Part shown: positions 13,001 through 13,531 of the stretch, one piece after another
How the letters are laid out: each line of letters begins with the position of its first letter
How positions within the stretch are numbered: position 1 is the stretch's first letter
Origin: Bacillota bacterium
Lineage (GTDB): Bacteria; Bacillota; Clostridia; Acetivibrionales; DTU013
Length of the DNA stretch: 13,531 nt
Assembly (NCBI GenBank): GCA_023415815.1
Contig: JAEZJL010000181.1
Span: 1 to 13,531 of the forward strand
Direction of reading: 5' to 3'
Position numbers and translations under genes: made by a program
The notes under the pieces: generated by a model
What the model was told of the DNA's origin: nothing
The model's database searches: none
Seen by the model: the letters and a program-made list of their open reading frames with translations, nothing else

Positions 13001-13531
13001 CCGCCCTTTTTCTTGAGCTCCTTCATGGCAATGGTGGCAAGGTCCATCAGGCTTATGTCCTTTTCCCGTCCGCCGTACACCAGCCTCCTTGATTCAAGGT
13101 AGCTTTCGTAGACGGATTTCATCCTATCCGCATACGGGCCGCCTTCAAATTCAACCTTTTCAATTTCGGTCAGAAAGGTGGTATGGCGGCAGTGATCCGA
13201 CCAGTAGGTATCAATAAGCCTCAGCTCGGTGATTGTCGGATTCCTCTTTTCCTCGTCCCTGAAGTAATCCCTGCAGAAGGCAAGGTCCTCCTTTGACATC
13301 GCGAGCCCCATTTCGGAAACCATGCCCGAGAGCCTGTCCTCATCCATAGCGGTAAAGCCCTCCAGGGTCCGCACATCCTCCGGGTATCCGACCTCGACCT
13401 CCAGCGTGGAAGGCTTGTCCAGCTGCGCCTCGTGGCTGTCGACGGTATTGATGCAGTAATCCTTTATCCTTTTGAATTCCTCCTCCGAAACGTCGCCCCT
13501 GACTGCGGTAAGCCTTGCGGCCCTGCACTGG
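10093..13531 (-). CDS. purL: Phosphoribosylformylglycinamidine synthase, single-chain (FGAM synthase), 5' end beyond window
   Basis: Fourth step of purine synthesis: FGAR + ATP + glutamine to FGAM; cytosolic. About 1145 residues are visible and the frame stays open to the right edge (VRGDVSEEEFKRIKDYCIN, typical of the N-terminal PurS-like part), so perhaps 90-110 residues are missing. The linker motif DTYWSDHCRHTTFLTEI comes next, then the first synthetase half with FKNETHNHPTEIEPFGGAA and RCNDFGAGGVSVAIGELAEG, then the second half with PAIGGKDSMSGTF. The class I glutaminase domain occupies the last ~270 residues (from ~10900 down): FPGTNCEYD, VPGGFSAGDEPDGSGKF, the nucleophile in GICNGFQ (codon 10573-10575), AVSHGEGRF and the histidine/glutamate pair in GKMGHSER. 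All catalytic motifs I can check are intact. A GTG at 13374 is internal, not the start. No other pur genes are within the window; upstream ones may lie to the right. Confidence 0.97.
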   Translation of the reverse strand, partial: QCRAARLTAVRGDVSEEEFKRIKDYCINTVDSHEAQLDKPSTLEVEVGYPEDVRTLEGFTAMDEDRLSGMVSEMGLAMSKEDLAFCRDYFRDEEKRNPTITELRLIDTYWSDHCRHTTFLTEIEKVEFEGGPYADRMKSVYESYLESRRLVYGGREKDISLMDLATIAMKELKKKGGLEDLDSSDEINACSIVVNASVSGKSEEWLIMFKNETHNHPTEIEPFGGAATCLGGAIRDPLSGRSYVYQAMRVTGSGEPRTRVKDTIPGKLPQRKITTGAAAGYSSYGNQIGLATGQVDEIYDEGYVAKRMEIGAVIGAAPRSNIVREKPKAGDVVILLGGRTGRDGCGGATGSSKEHTEESLLTCGAEVQKGNPPTERKIQRLFRNPGVSRLIKRCNDFGAGGVSVAIGELAEGLIINLDAVPKKYEGLDGTELAISESQERMAVVVAKAKEQEFIRAAAEENLEATAVAEVTAESRLRMLWRGRTIVDISRAFLDTNGVKQKTCVKVQAPSKEEGYFNTAAKDAAGDGGLEAAWLSNLQRLNVCSRKGLVERFDGSIGAGSVLMPFGGAYQFSPAEGMAAKLPVLQGETDTGTLMSYGFNPSIARWSPFHGALYAVVEAVAKIAAMGGDYRKVRLTLQEYFEKLGKDAYRWGKPFSALLGAYYAQMRLGTPAIGGKDSMSGTFRDLNVPPTLVAFAVDTVNTGKVISTEFKKVGSKAVLLLLGRDGEDLPDFGQLERNYTRLHALASDGLVLAAHSVRLGGVAEAISKMCFGNMTGFRFTGGFGPEELFAPMYGSIVLELEADAKLEELLKGLEYRVLGNTTGEPAILVNGVRVALDRALDSWRQPLEDIFPTKTAEIPEKPENYSYVGRRPVKIGIPHVAKPRVFIPVFPGTNCEYDSARAFERAGGIADVMVVKNLSSQDIADTIALMRKKIGESQIIMVPGGFSAGDEPDGSGKFIATAFRNPYIKEAVMELLKNRDGLMLGICNGFQALIKLGLVPYGEIRDMQEASPTLTFNSIGRHVSCMVRTKIASNLSPWFSNVKAGDMHTIAVSHGEGRFVAGMDDMETMIRKGQIATQYVDMEGNASYDVRFNPNGSMYAVEGITSPDGRVLGKMGHSERIGSDVCRNVPGGKDQKLFEAGVGYFG

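Noticed and set aside
13340..13531. Possible frameshift in purL, because a separate short frame covers the right end and the apparent start is a GTG at 13374.
   Set aside because: The purL frame is open without interruption from 13374 to the window edge and continues with family-like sequence, so the gene is simply cut by the window.
1..13531. Mobile elements, CRISPR arrays, tRNA or rRNA genes and defence clusters.
   Set aside because: No transposase, integrase, spaced repeat array, cloverleaf or known defence protein was found on either strand.

Overview
The window looks like a chromosomal segment from a Gram-positive anaerobe of the class Clostridia. The supporting signs are G-rich Shine-Dalgarno sequences, sigma-A-type promoters, U-tailed terminators, a single-chain PurL with its glutaminase domain fused on, and a long FtsA-like protein of a kind I associate with clostridia. 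No phage, plasmid, insertion-sequence, CRISPR or integrase signature was seen. Genus and species cannot be named from the sequence.

Left part (1-7151, all minus strand). From upstream to downstream the order is rocD (ornithine aminotransferase), glgA (glycogen synthase), nth (endonuclease III), an FtsA-like actin-fold ATPase with a repeat-rich C-terminal tail, and a membrane-bound GAF-GGDEF sensor (a diguanylate cyclase by homology) cut by the left edge. rocD has its own promoter and a probable terminator over its stop codon. glgA has a separate promoter and overlaps nth by 4 bases. nth, the FtsA-like gene and the GGDEF gene follow without a convincing terminator between them, so partial read-through is plausible.

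Middle part (7152-9500). A divergent promoter pair separates rocD from two small plus-strand enzyme-like genes, a VOC/glyoxalase-fold protein and a Dabb-family barrel protein. Next come the 3' remnant of a short-chain dehydrogenase gene on the minus strand, a strong minus-strand terminator and a small SpoIIAA/STAS-like protein. A ~550-base gap (8692-9243) follows. It holds two candidate micro-ORFs, several inverted and direct repeats and the promoter of rpmB. rpmB (ribosomal protein bL28, four-cysteine form) is monocistronic with a textbook terminator.

Right part (9500-13531). A DUF3788-like gene, whose Shine-Dalgarno sequence is separated from its start codon by a hairpin, converges on purL. 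purL encodes a large single-chain FGAM synthase on the minus strand and runs off the right edge.

Most of the window is ordinary housekeeping and metabolism; no multi-gene novel system stands out. The observations most worth a second look are the thrice-repeated beta-grasp-like motif in the FtsA-like tail, the hairpin-bridged ribosome binding site of the DUF3788 gene, the remnant-rich stretch around 8.0-9.0 kb with its two micro-ORFs, and the unclear translation start of the GGDEF protein.
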